Below, in pieces: positions 45,687 through 53,761 of a DNA stretch of 64,000 nucleotides. The notes under the pieces are model-generated. The model saw nothing but the letters and a program-made list of their open reading frames with translations. It had not been told where the DNA came from and searched no databases. Each line of letters begins with the position of its first letter. The stretch's first letter is position 1. The stretch lies in contig NZ_CP022161.1 in assembly GCF_002214185.1 (NCBI RefSeq), positions 124,001 to 188,000 on the forward strand, read 5' to 3'. The stretch comes from Streptomyces capitiformicae. Its GTDB lineage: Bacteria; Actinomycetota; Actinomycetes; Streptomycetales; Streptomycetaceae. Both the position numbers and the translations under genes were made by a program.

Positions 45687-46736
45687 ATGCGAATGAGCGT
45701 GCTGGATGTGGGATCGAACACGGTACGACTCGTGGTGGCGGACGCGGAGGGCGGCGTACCACTGCCGGTGCACACCGCCAAGTGGCGGTTGCGGTTGTCC
45801 GAGCAGGTGCCGCCCGGCGGAGATGTCCCCGGCGAGGCCGTACGGAGACTGTCCGAGGCCGTCACGGCGGCGGCGGGCACGGCCGAGCGCTGGGGGGCTT
45901 CGACTCCACTGGCGTTCGCGACGGCCGTGGTGCGCTCCGCGCCGAACTGCCGGGAGGTGCTGCGCACCGTGCGCGCCGACACCGGCGTCCGCCTGTGCAC
46001 GCTGCCCGGCGAGGTGGAGGCGGAGCTCACCTTCCTCGGGGCGCGGCGGTGGATGGGCTGGCGGTCGGGGCCGCTCGCGCTGCTCGACATCGGGGGCGGG
46101 TCACTGGAAGTGGCCTTCGGCCGGGGGCGGCTGCCGGACTTCGTGGCGTCGCTGCCGCTGGGCGCGGGTCGGCTCACCCATGAGTTCTTCCACGGCGAGG
46201 ACCCTCCGTCGCCGGAGAGCGTCAGGGCGCTGCGGCGCAAGGTCCGCCATCAACTCCGGGATGTGGCCGCGCGCATCCGCTGGGAGGGGCCGCGCACCGC
46301 CGTGGCGACCTCGCGCACCTTCCAGCAGCTGGCCAGGTTGTGCGGGGCCGCGCCGGGCCGCCACGGCCCGTTCGTGGAGCGGGAGTTGCACCGGTCGGAC
46401 CTGCGCCGCGCGGCCGAGCGGCTCGCCACGATCCCGGCCGCCGAGCGTTCCGCCCTCCCGGGCATCTCCGCGCCCCGCGCGGCGCAGAGTCTGGCCGGAG
46501 CGCTGGTCGGCCACACCACCATGAAGCTGACCGGCCTCAGGACGGTGACCATCTGCCCCTGGGCGATCCGCGAGGGCGTGCTGTTACGGCACATCGAGGA
46601 CGGCCCGTCCTGGTGGGCGGAGATCACCCACGACGACTGCCCGGCCGCGATCCCGTCCCCGACCCCGGCGGCCACGGCCGGGCCGTCGAGTTCGGCGGGC
46701 GCGGTACCGCTCCGCATCGCCACGCCGGCCCGCTGA
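45687..46736 (+). CDS. Ppx/GppA family exopolyphosphatase-like protein
   Basis: The 349-residue protein belongs to the ASKHA-fold Ppx/GppA family. It has the N-terminal phosphate loop VLDVGSNTVRLVV and the second nucleotide motif LALLDIGGGSLEVAFG, with the base-like glutamate in GEVEAELTFLGA. It hydrolyses inorganic polyphosphate or pppGpp. It is short compared with E. coli Ppx (about 510 residues) because the C-terminal helical domains are missing, as in actinobacterial homologues. The final 40 residues are Pro/Ser/Ala-rich. Confidence 0.88.
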   Translation: MRMSVLDVGSNTVRLVVADAEGGVPLPVHTAKWRLRLSEQVPPGGDVPGEAVRRLSEAVTAAAGTAERWGASTPLAFATAVVRSAPNCREVLRTVRADTGVRLCTLPGEVEAELTFLGARRWMGWRSGPLALLDIGGGSLEVAFGRGRLPDFVASLPLGAGRLTHEFFHGEDPPSPESVRALRRKVRHQLRDVAARIRWEGPRTAVATSRTFQQLARLCGAAPGRHGPFVERELHRSDLRRAAERLATIPAAERSALPGISAPRAAQSLAGALVGHTTMKLTGLRTVTICPWAIREGVLLRHIEDGPSWWAEITHDDCPAAIPSPTPAATAGPSSSAGAVPLRIATPAR

Positions 46737-46826
46737 CCGCACGGGGCACAGGATTTCGTCAATGACCATGACGAAAGTTCACCTTTTCGAGTGCCGTAGA
46801 TCTTGCGAGCGGTGACAGAGGGATGG

Positions 46827-46843
46827 CCCCGACCATGTCGGGG
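46827..46843. terminator. Small hairpin downstream of ppx
   Basis: CCCCGAC and GTCGGGG are perfect 7-bp arms around CAT, between ppx and the STAS gene. It is a short terminator or leader hairpin. Confidence 0.45.
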
Positions 46844-46891
46844 TAGCTACCGAGTCCGAACGCGCCCTGCCCCTCACCAGGTGGAGCCGCC

Positions 46892-47326
46892 ATGACTCCG
46901 GATGCCCATGACCGTGCCGCGGGTCCGCACGAGAGTGCGGCCTCCGCCGGAGCCGGGCTCGCGGCGGTGAACCCGTACGCGCGCAGCCGTCGGGTCGGCC
47001 CCTTCACCGTGGTCGAGGTGTCGGGCGAGATCGACATGGCGTCGGCGGGCTTCGTGGCCGAGCATCTGACGGCCGCCACCACCGGACGTGACCGACCGGA
47101 TGTGCTCGTCGATCTGCGCCGGGTGGCCTTCTTCGACTGTTCGGGCCTGCGCGTGCTGTGCCGGGCCGAGGCCCTCGCCCGGCAGCGCGGCGGTCGGCTG
47201 CGTCTCGTCTCCGACCAGCCCCGCATCCACCGGCTACTGCGTGCCGCACGTCTGTTGGGCCGCTTTCCGCCACTCCCGGGACTTCCGCCCACGCCTCCTT
47301 CCCCGCAACCGCCAAGTCTCAACTAG
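46892..47326 (+). CDS. STAS-domain anti-anti-sigma factor
   Basis: The 144-residue protein has the STAS fold (FTVVEVSGEIDMASAGFVAE, then VDLRRVAFFDCSGLRVL). The serine in FDCSGL is the usual phosphorylation site. When dephosphorylated by a SpoIIE phosphatase it binds an anti-sigma kinase and frees a sigma factor. Three such phosphatases are encoded in the window, none next to this gene. An N-terminal extension of about 30 residues and a Pro-rich tail flank the domain. Confidence 0.86.
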   Translation: MTPDAHDRAAGPHESAASAGAGLAAVNPYARSRRVGPFTVVEVSGEIDMASAGFVAEHLTAATTGRDRPDVLVDLRRVAFFDCSGLRVLCRAEALARQRGGRLRLVSDQPRIHRLLRAARLLGRFPPLPGLPPTPPSPQPPSLN

Positions 47327-47390
47327 CAGTTCGATGAAACGATTGAAGGGCTTGCGGAATCCGAGCCCTACAGAAGTGGAGACGCGCGAA

Positions 47391-47582
47391 GTGAAGTTCC
47401 TTCTCGAAGTCGACCTGGACAGCCCGGACTGGGACGAGGGCACCACTGTCCTGGAGTTGGAACGCATCCTGCGGTACTGGGGCGGCAACCTCCGGCACTG
47501 CGAGATCAAACCGGGGGACGGGCAGCCTCTGTACGACTCCGACCATCAGCAGGTCGGGCGCTGGACCGTCACGTCCGAGTGA
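47391..47582 (+). CDS. Small conserved hypothetical protein
   Basis: The 63-residue protein begins MKFLLEVDLDSPDWDEG, continues ELERILRYWGGNLRHCEIKP and ends with a short beta segment. It resembles small actinobacterial proteins that start KFLLEVD and have a WGGN or WAGN motif. No function is known to me. The GTG at 47391 has GGAG nine bases upstream; a longer frame from 47334 lacks one. Confidence 0.65.
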   Translation: MKFLLEVDLDSPDWDEGTTVLELERILRYWGGNLRHCEIKPGDGQPLYDSDHQQVGRWTVTSE

Positions 47583-47609
47583 CCGCCTGACTCTCACCTC
47601 CGCATGATG

Positions 47610-47652
47610 CCGGGGGCCGGCCGCAGCCCCACTCTGCCTGGCCGGCCCCCGG
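47610..47652. terminator. Bidirectional hairpin terminator
   Basis: Perfect 13-bp arms (47610-47622, 47640-47652) around a 17-base loop lie between the small plus-strand gene and the convergent inhibitor gene. The stem is GC-only, as usual here. Confidence 0.8.
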
Positions 47653-47754
47653 ACGGGGATCACGTGGCGCACCGCGACAGGGCTCGCACTCCCCAGTTAC
47701 GGGCCCTCGCTCATCACTCGCGGGTCCGCGCGACCCCGGTCTCGAAACTCTTCG

Positions 47755-47799
47755 CCAGAAGGCCCAGAAGGCCCAGAAGGCTCAGAAGGCTCAGAAGGC
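47755..47799. repeat. Five 9-bp tandem repeats over the inhibitor stop codon
   Basis: Units CCAGAAGGC (two with CT-CAGAAGGC changes) repeat five times. On the minus strand each unit reads GCC-TTC-TGx, so the natural ending Ala-Phe-stop is followed by duplicated copies, of which one more ends in TGA and three in TGG. Confidence 0.85.
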
Positions 47800-48225
47800 G
47801 AAGAGGACCGTCGCGGCGGAGTCCTTCACGCACTCGTTGGCGAAGGTGCGCTCGTACGTGACGCGCTTGCCCTGCCAGACGCCCTGGACGGTGACGACCA
47901 CCGGGTCGTACTGCTTGCTGCACATCGCCCCGACCCTGCCGGTCAGGGCGTCGAAGTCACCGCCGCTCACCCGGAGTTCGGCGCAGGCCTCGGCGGCGGC
48001 CGGATGCGTGCCGGACGACTTCGGCACACAGGTCAAAGTGACCGCGCGCTCGGGGGTCACGGCAGCGGCCGTCTCACCGTGGCCCGTGGTCAGGACCAGG
48101 GCGGACGGGGCGTAGAGCCCGGCCGCACCGGGCTCGGGGGCGGCGAGCGCGGAGCCCGCGAAGGGGCCGCAGACGGCGGTGGCCGTCAGGGTGAGAGTCG
48201 CTGCCCATCGCGCGGTGTTCGGCAT
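47791..48225 (-). CDS. Subtilisin inhibitor-like (SSI) secreted protease inhibitor
   Basis: The 144-residue precursor has a signal peptide ([20 protein letters not shown]) and the SSI fold with two disulfides: [16 protein letters not shown] and the reactive loop MCSKQYDP to NEC. It ends in VLFAF like other SSI members. In classic SSI the loop is MCPMVYDP, with methionine at P1; here lysine occupies P1, which would favour trypsin-like proteases. GGAAGG is spaced nine bases from the ATG at 48225; an ATG nine bases earlier lies too close to it. The gene is probably regulated by AdpA, as other SSI genes are. Confidence 0.92.
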   Translation of the reverse strand: MPNTARWAATLTLTATAVCGPFAGSALAAPEPGAAGLYAPSALVLTTGHGETAAAVTPERAVTLTCVPKSSGTHPAAAEACAELRVSGGDFDALTGRVGAMCSKQYDPVVVTVQGVWQGKRVTYERTFANECVKDSAATVLFAF

Positions 48226-48555
48226 TGTGTGCATCCTTCCGCTCTGCTGGAGTACCGGACGCCTCGCCACAGCTGTCTTGTGCACGAAGCGTGTCCGTTC
48301 GGTGCCGGATCGGCGAACGTGAGTCTGCCGGGTACGACGCGGGAACACACATCCGACCCACAGGTTTCAGTAACTTTGAGTATTGAATCAGTGGCGTGAA
48401 GTCACAGAACTCGAACACGCGAGGCCCGAATCTGCGCGGTTCTTGATCGTCTGACGACCGCGGATGGCCGAATCGCCATGGCTGAGCAATCGGCCTGAAA
48501 CATTCCGCCAAGGCGGCGACGAGCCACTGTCAGAGCCGTCCACTACGTTGCGGGC
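48226..48555. other. Divergent promoter region of the SSI and esterase genes
   Basis: No gene is seen in 330 bp. TGGCGTGAAG at 48392-48401 is a close match to the AdpA consensus, about 170 bp upstream of the inhibitor. No reliable -35/-10 pairs were assigned. Confidence 0.4.
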
Positions 48556-49251
48556 ATGACTCACTTCGTATTGGTGGCAGGGGCCCGGCTGGGTGCGTGG
48601 GCGTGGGACGAGGTGGCCGCCGACCTGCGGGAGTTCGGCCACGACGTTCATCCGCTCACGCTGTCCGGGCTCGCCGAGAAGCAGGGCGTACCGGCCGGGC
48701 AGCAGACACACGTCAAGGACATCGTCGAGGAGGTGGAGCGCCGTGAGCTGCGAGACGTCGTCCTGGTCGGGCACAGCTACTCGGGCGTGCCCGTGGGCCA
48801 GGCCGCCGAGCGGATCGGCGACCGGCTGAGACATGTGGTGTTCGTCGACGCGAACGTCCCGGTCGACGGGGAGACGTTTCTCTCGGGCTGGCCGAGCGAC
48901 GAGGTGAGGCAGTCGATAGCCGATAACGGCGGGTTCTGGCCGATCGTCGGCGCACCCTACTACGCGGGCCAGGGACTCACCGACGAACAGATCGACCGCA
49001 TCGTCACCGGATCGACGGCCCACCCGGGTGCCACGCTCACCGAACCCGCCGTCCTCGCACGCCCCATCGGCGAGCTCCCGGCGACGTACATCAAGTGCCT
49101 CCTGGACGGCGACGAGTTCCTGCCCGCCGTGGCCGAAGCCCTGAAGAGCGACCGCTGGCGGCTGGTCGAGATGAACACCGGGCACTGGCCGATGTTCTCG
49201 CGACCGCGCGAACTGGCCGGGATCCTGCACGAATCGATCGCCGAAAGCTGA
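48556..49251 (+). CDS. Alpha/beta-hydrolase esterase, SABP2-like
   Basis: The 231-residue protein has the oxyanion region VLVAGARLGAWAWDEVA, the nucleophile elbow GHSYSG and the histidine near NTGHWPMFSRP. These match plant-type methylesterase/hydroxynitrile-lyase-like enzymes also found in bacteria. It should hydrolyse a small ester. No ribosome site is clear. The natural substrate is unknown. Confidence 0.82.
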   Translation: MTHFVLVAGARLGAWAWDEVAADLREFGHDVHPLTLSGLAEKQGVPAGQQTHVKDIVEEVERRELRDVVLVGHSYSGVPVGQAAERIGDRLRHVVFVDANVPVDGETFLSGWPSDEVRQSIADNGGFWPIVGAPYYAGQGLTDEQIDRIVTGSTAHPGATLTEPAVLARPIGELPATYIKCLLDGDEFLPAVAEALKSDRWRLVEMNTGHWPMFSRPRELAGILHESIAES

Positions 49252-49372
49252 GCCTCGGCCCCTCCGGCGAGTGCGGCACGCTGGACGGGACCGTCCGCAC
49301 TCGCCAGGATCGTCGGCGACGCGAGCATTCCCGACGCGACGCGTTCTCGACGGCGAGGGGCGGTACGGACGG

Positions 49373-50542
49373 ATGGCCAAGCACTGGGCTGACTTCCAGT
49401 ACGAGATCTACCTGGGCGGGACGGCCGGGGCCGTGCCCCGGCTGCCCACCGACCTGACCCGGCTGGAGGAACTGGCCGAGCACAGGCTCGGTGCCGGTCC
49501 GGTCGGTTATGTGGCGGGCGGCGCGGGCGACGGCGGCACCGCCCGCGCCAACCGGGCCGCCCTGGAGCGCCACCGGATCGTGCCCCGGCTGCTGCGGGAC
49601 GTCACCGAACGCGACCTGTCCGTCGAGGTGTTGGGCCGCGCCCTGCCCGCGCCGCTGGCCCTCGCTCCGGTCGGCGTCCTGTCGATCGTGCACCCGGACG
49701 CGGAGCCCGCGGCCGCCCGTGCCGCCGCCGCGCAGGGCGTGCCGTACATCCTGTCCTCGGCGTCCAGCACGCCCATGGAGCAGGTCGCGGAGGTGATGGG
49801 CGACGCGGAACGCTGGTTCCAGCTGTACTGGGCCAAGGACCGCGAGGTCACCCGGAGCTTCCTGAACCGGGCCAGGACCGCCGGGTACACGGTGCTCGTC
49901 GTCACGCTCGACACGCCGATGCTCGGCTGGCGGCCCCGCGATCTGGAGCGGGCGTATCTGCCGTTCCTGCACGGTGTGGGCACCGCCAACTACTTCTCCG
50001 ACCCGGCGTTCCAGGCGGGCCTCGCCAAGCCGGTCCACGAGGATCCCGACGCGGCCGTCATGCACTTCGCGGGCATGTTCGGGGACCCCGGGAAGACATG
50101 GCCCGACCTGGCGTTCCTGCGTGAGCAGTGGGACGGGCCCATCGTCCTCAAGGGTGTTCTGCATCCCGACGACGCCCGTCTCGCCGCCGACGCCGGGATG
50201 GACGGGGTGCTGGTGTCCAACCACGGCGGCCGTCAGGTGGCCGGCTGTGTGGCCGCCGCCGACGCGCTGCCGCGCGTCGCCGAGGCGGTCGGCGAACGGC
50301 TGACCGTCCTCTTCGACAGCGGCGTCCGGACCGGCGACGACATCTTCAAAGCCCTCGCGCTCGGCGCCCGGGCCGTGCTCGTCGGCCGACCCTATGCGTA
50401 CGGTCTCGCGCTCGACGGCCAGGCGGGTGTGGAGCACGTCATCCGTTGCCTGCTGGCCGAGTTGGACCTCACCCTCGCCCTGTCCGGGCACCGCGGCCCC
50501 GGCACGATCGGTCCCGACAGCCTCGACGGTGGAGCGGCGTGA
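49373..50542 (+). CDS. FMN-dependent lactate 2-monooxygenase or related alpha-hydroxy-acid oxidase
   Basis: The 389-residue protein belongs to the glycolate oxidase family: PAPLALAPVGVL, ILSSASSTPMEQV, QLYWAKDREV, the catalytic region IVLKGVLHPDDA, and VSNHGGRQVAG with the active His and Arg. Its length and N-terminal WADFQYEIYLGG fit lactate 2-monooxygenase, which turns L-lactate and oxygen into acetate, CO2 and water. Other alpha-hydroxy acids are possible. GAGGGG lies upstream of the ATG at 49373. It converges with the ricin-type gene, with 25 bp between the stops. Confidence 0.85.
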   Translation: MAKHWADFQYEIYLGGTAGAVPRLPTDLTRLEELAEHRLGAGPVGYVAGGAGDGGTARANRAALERHRIVPRLLRDVTERDLSVEVLGRALPAPLALAPVGVLSIVHPDAEPAAARAAAAQGVPYILSSASSTPMEQVAEVMGDAERWFQLYWAKDREVTRSFLNRARTAGYTVLVVTLDTPMLGWRPRDLERAYLPFLHGVGTANYFSDPAFQAGLAKPVHEDPDAAVMHFAGMFGDPGKTWPDLAFLREQWDGPIVLKGVLHPDDARLAADAGMDGVLVSNHGGRQVAGCVAAADALPRVAEAVGERLTVLFDSGVRTGDDIFKALALGARAVLVGRPYAYGLALDGQAGVEHVIRCLLAELDLTLALSGHRGPGTIGPDSLDGGAA

Positions 50543-50567
50543 GGCCCCGCCGGCCTCACCCACCGCC

Positions 50568-52457
50568 CTACAGGTCGATCTCCGAAAGAACGTCGGCGAG
50601 TCGGAGCGTCACCAGTGGCGCGAGGGAGTCCGGCCCGGATGCGGCACCGGAACCGCGCTCGGGCTCCGCGCCGGCGCCGTCGCCTATCGACATGATCGAG
50701 CCGTCCTGTTCCGCCTCCGACGAGCCGTCCGACCCAGAACCATCCGAGTCGCCCGAGCCGCCCGAATCATCAGAGCCGTCCGAATCGCCCGTTTCCCTCG
50801 CATCCGGCGACGGCGAGGCCTCGCCCGCGTCCGGCTCCTCGGTGACCCGCTCGGTCTCGGTGCCGGGGGCCCCGGAACCCGAGACGGACAGCGACTCGGG
50901 GCTGGCCGCCACGCCGTCGGTGAGCCAGCGCTGTGCGCCGGAGTTGTCCCGGCCCTTCACCACGACATCGGCCTCGGTGTCCGCCTCGATGGGCGCGACG
51001 GCGAGCCCCTCGCTCCACCGGGGCAGCAACTCGCCCTGGACGGTGAAGTCGTAGCGCACGTCGTCGCCGCGCTTGGAGTCCTCGTCGGCGCAGGCACCGA
51101 GGACGACGACACCGGCGTCGACCTGGGAGTCCAGGCACAGTTCGGGGTTGGCGACACTGCGCAGCAGGCCGTCCTCCTCGTACGACCACTTCTGGGTCCA
51201 GTCGGAGGAGCACACCGCCAGCTCCGTCGAGGCGCCCTTCTCGGCCTCGCCGCCCTGGATGTCGAGGCACAGGTCGGCTGCCTGGTTGCGCAGCCGGGTC
51301 TGCTGGGGTGCCGTGGGACGTCCGGCCATGGCGGGCGGGGTCGGCGAGACGGTGGAGGTGTTGTCGCCGCCGGTGTCGGGCGCGGTGGCGACACCGCCGG
51401 ACGCGCTCGTGGAGGCGGCGGGGTCGGCACCGCTGCCGTCGTCCGAGAGCAGGGCCGCACCGAGGACGGCGGCGAGCAGGGCGCCGGAGCTGACGCCGAC
51501 CGTGAGCAGCGCCCTGGGCTTGCGCGTTCCGGACATGATCCGGCGGCGCTGGGCGGGAATCTGGGAGAGCAGACGGTGGCGTCCGCCGCTTCCCGGACGT
51601 CTTGAGCTGCCCTTGTACGGCATACGGCCGGGCCGGGAGTCGAGATAGCGCCGGGCGCCCCAGCCGAGCACGGCCTCGGCGATGACGCCGCCCAGCCCGC
51701 CCTCGAAATGGCTGAGTTGCTCGGCGGCGTAACGGCAGTAACGGCACTCCAGCAGATGCTGCTGGACATCGGGCAGCAGGGCGCCGCCCCGGCGAATCGG
51801 CACGTCGAGGAGCCGGTTGTAGAAGCGGCAATCCTTGGAGGGTGCGAGTTCGCGGTGGGCGCGGACGCAGCCCTCACGGAATTTGTCGCGCGCCTGTTCC
51901 AGGGTGGCCACCGCGCTGTCGGCGTCCAGACCCAGCAGACCAATGGGTATGGTTATCGTTTCGGCTTCCACCTCGGTGTGCCAGAGCAGGCACTGGGAGA
52001 CGGCCGGGAGCGCCTGGAAAGAACGCTCGATGAGCTTGCGATTTTCCGGCGTCATGGACTTCGCCGCCCGCATACCGCGCCCTCCGGCGGGTTTCTTCAA
52101 GTCGGGCAGCACACCGGATATACGGTCTTCCGCGGACCAGTCCTTGACGGTGTCCCGTGCGGTAACGAGCAGCCGGGGCCGCAGGGCGACGCCCGATTCG
52201 CCCCGCATCAGCCCGTCCAGCACCCGGTGGAACGCGGTGGCGGTGACCATCGAGGCGACGCCCGACGCGGAGGCGAGGCAGATGACCGCGTAGTCGTACG
52301 TCGGCTGCCAGTGCCGTGCCATCAACAGGGCGACAGGGTCGCCGGTTCCGCCTTCCGGCCAGCCTCTCAGCCGGGCGGCGAGAGTCTCGTCCGACTCCCC
52401 GGGTACCGGTCCGGGAGCGGGAGCGTAAGTCGGGCGGGGAGGGTGGGGGGTGTGCAC
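50568..52457 (-). CDS. Sigma-like/zinc-finger membrane protein with ricin-type lectin domain
   Basis: This 629-residue protein has an unusual domain order. Residues 40-110 and 155-210 look like sigma-70 regions 2 and 4 (PVALLMARHWQPTYDYAVICL; SFQALPAVSQCLLWHTEVEAE). Next comes an anti-sigma zinc motif H-x3-C-x2-C in HLLECRYC (about 250). A membrane helix follows at about 335-357 (LLTVGVSSGALLAAVLGAALL). An extracellular ricin-type beta-trefoil (about 400-540, LCLDIQGGEAEKG, CLDSQVDAG) and a Ser/Asp/Gly tail end the protein. This suggests a membrane-bound regulator that senses sugar outside the cell. GTG 52457 has GGAAGG upstream. The sigma-like parts may no longer bind DNA. Confidence 0.8.
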   Translation of the reverse strand: MHTPHPPRPTYAPAPGPVPGESDETLAARLRGWPEGGTGDPVALLMARHWQPTYDYAVICLASASGVASMVTATAFHRVLDGLMRGESGVALRPRLLVTARDTVKDWSAEDRISGVLPDLKKPAGGRGMRAAKSMTPENRKLIERSFQALPAVSQCLLWHTEVEAETITIPIGLLGLDADSAVATLEQARDKFREGCVRAHRELAPSKDCRFYNRLLDVPIRRGGALLPDVQQHLLECRYCRYAAEQLSHFEGGLGGVIAEAVLGWGARRYLDSRPGRMPYKGSSRRPGSGGRHRLLSQIPAQRRRIMSGTRKPRALLTVGVSSGALLAAVLGAALLSDDGSGADPAASTSASGGVATAPDTGGDNTSTVSPTPPAMAGRPTAPQQTRLRNQAADLCLDIQGGEAEKGASTELAVCSSDWTQKWSYEEDGLLRSVANPELCLDSQVDAGVVVLGACADEDSKRGDDVRYDFTVQGELLPRWSEGLAVAPIEADTEADVVVKGRDNSGAQRWLTDGVAASPESLSVSGSGAPGTETERVTEEPDAGEASPSPDARETGDSDGSDDSGGSGDSDGSGSDGSSEAEQDGSIMSIGDGAGAEPERGSGAASGPDSLAPLVTLRLADVLSEIDL

Positions 52458-53000
52458 AGAGCGGGTTTCCTTCCAAGGCACAAGATGGCACACGGAGTTG
52501 GCCGCCGAAAAGGGCCCTGGATTGGTGCGTACCTTTTTGGCGGGCGCCGGGAAAGCGGCCGGGGACCGAGCCGCACGATGACCATCGACCTTGAGCCTTT
52601 TGGGCCCTTCGGCGACCCGAAAGCCAACTGGCCTTTCGAGTCGGGCCATTGCCCCTTGCGCAGGATGTTCACCCTTGCACAAGTTACTCGTGGCTAACAA
52701 GGCACTTGGGCAACATCCGTATCACCATTAGCAGGTCAGATGACCGGAATCAGGCCCTCCGATGTACCGGACGGCGCCTTCCGGATCTTCTGGCATTCAA
52801 GGTTTCAAGCAGTCTCAAGCGCCCCGTGTGAACCGTGCGCACACCCCGGTGGCCCGCGCACGCTCCCGGCGCACAGGCGTTCGCTGTTCACTGAAAACGG
52901 CCCGCTCGAAAGGCCCCGCGCGGAACGGCGGCTCTCCCGCGCGAAACGGGCCGCCGACCTTGATCCTCCCGCCCTCGGTCGGCGGCCCCGGGCGGGCCCT
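52458..53000. other. Long intergenic region upstream of the ricin-type gene
   Basis: No gene was found in 543 bp. It holds the terminator of the toxin-antitoxin operon (52948-52988) and then roughly 480 bp of leader or promoter. Composition falls in the region 52670-52760 (CAAGTTACTCGTGGCTAAC), which is the most likely place for the promoter. Confidence 0.5.
52948..52988 (-). terminator. Terminator of the toxin-antitoxin operon
   Basis: Perfect 12-bp arms (52948-52959 and 52977-52988) around a 17-base loop lie 13 bp past the toxin stop, followed on the minus strand by GTTTCG. Confidence 0.8.
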
Positions 53001-53378
53001 TCAGATCTGCCAGGACCGCAGTCGGTCCGCCGCTCCGTACACATCCGTCTTCCCGGAGATGAGATCGCGCGCGAGGTCGACCAGGGCCCCGTACGGAGGA
53101 TTGATACCGACACCGCTGACGAACATGTATGCGACGGCCGTCGCACACGCGAAGCGCACATTGGCCGCCGGCAGGGGCTTGAGCAGCGCCAGGGTGTGCA
53201 GCAGCGCGGCGGCCCGCCAGGCCGGGTCGGAGTCGACGCCGAGGCGAGGCGGGTCGACACGGTGCCGGGCCACGGCGGCGACCAGGGCGGAGAAGTCGTT
53301 GATCGTGGGCTGCTCGGGCAGGACCTCTTCGTGTCGCTGGAGCAGCCAGGGCACGTCGATATGGATGACGGAAGCCAT
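53001..53378 (-). CDS. Fic/Doc-family toxin with a degenerate catalytic motif
   Basis: This 125-residue protein has the helical Fic/Doc fold. DPAWRAAALLHTLALLKPLP lines up with Doc sequences before the active loop. The usual HxFx(D/E)GNxR motif is replaced by KPLPAANVRF, so the catalytic histidine and glycine are missing while the asparagine and arginine remain. Either activity is altered or the protein acts through binding. Its ATG follows the antitoxin stop by 3 bp. Doc phosphorylates EF-Tu in E. coli phage P1, but that reaction cannot be assumed here. Confidence 0.75.
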   Translation of the reverse strand: MASVIHIDVPWLLQRHEEVLPEQPTINDFSALVAAVARHRVDPPRLGVDSDPAWRAAALLHTLALLKPLPAANVRFACATAVAYMFVSGVGINPPYGALVDLARDLISGKTDVYGAADRLRSWQI

Positions 53379-53381
53379 CGG

Positions 53382-53627
53382 TCAGACGGCCCGTCCTTCC
53401 ACCTTGGCGGCGGGTTCGTCGTCCGGGAAGGCGGCGGCGAACTCGTCGGCGTGCGTGGTGAAGAACTTCCGGAAGGCCTCGGCGCCCTCCTTCAGCGCCC
53501 GGTGCCGCACTATGTCGGCCGCGGCCGCCTCGCGCACGAGCGCCTTCATCGACGTACCGCGCTCCTTGGCTATCTGCCGCAGGTCCTCTAGCTCGCGGTC
53601 GCTGAACTCCACATTCAGAGCTGGCAT
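53382..53627 (-). CDS. Antitoxin-like partner of the Fic/Doc toxin
   Basis: This 81-residue protein begins MPALNVEFSDRELEDLRQIA, a ribbon-helix-helix-like pattern (LNVEFSD as the DNA-binding strand). The C-terminal half is more helical and acidic and is the likely toxin-binding part. It is the first gene of a two-gene operon and probably represses it. Confidence 0.78.
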   Translation of the reverse strand: MPALNVEFSDRELEDLRQIAKERGTSMKALVREAAAADIVRHRALKEGAEAFRKFFTTHADEFAAAFPDDEPAAKVEGRAV

Positions 53628-53702
53628 GCACCAACGGTACCGCGCGGGTACTTACCCGTAAATATTCGCAGGTCAAAGGCGATGCAAAGCGGTACCGAAA
53701 AG

Positions 53703-53735
53703 GTGCGGCCGACGCCCCGAAGACGTCGGCCGCAC
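53703..53735 (-). terminator. Terminator of the GH9 gene
   Basis: Perfect 12-bp arms (53703-53714 and 53724-53735) with a nine-base loop lie 27 bp downstream of the cellulase stop, followed on the minus strand by CTTTTC. This is a canonical intrinsic terminator. Confidence 0.85.
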
Positions 53736-53761
53736 GGAAACGCGCTCAGGTGTCCAGGCGC

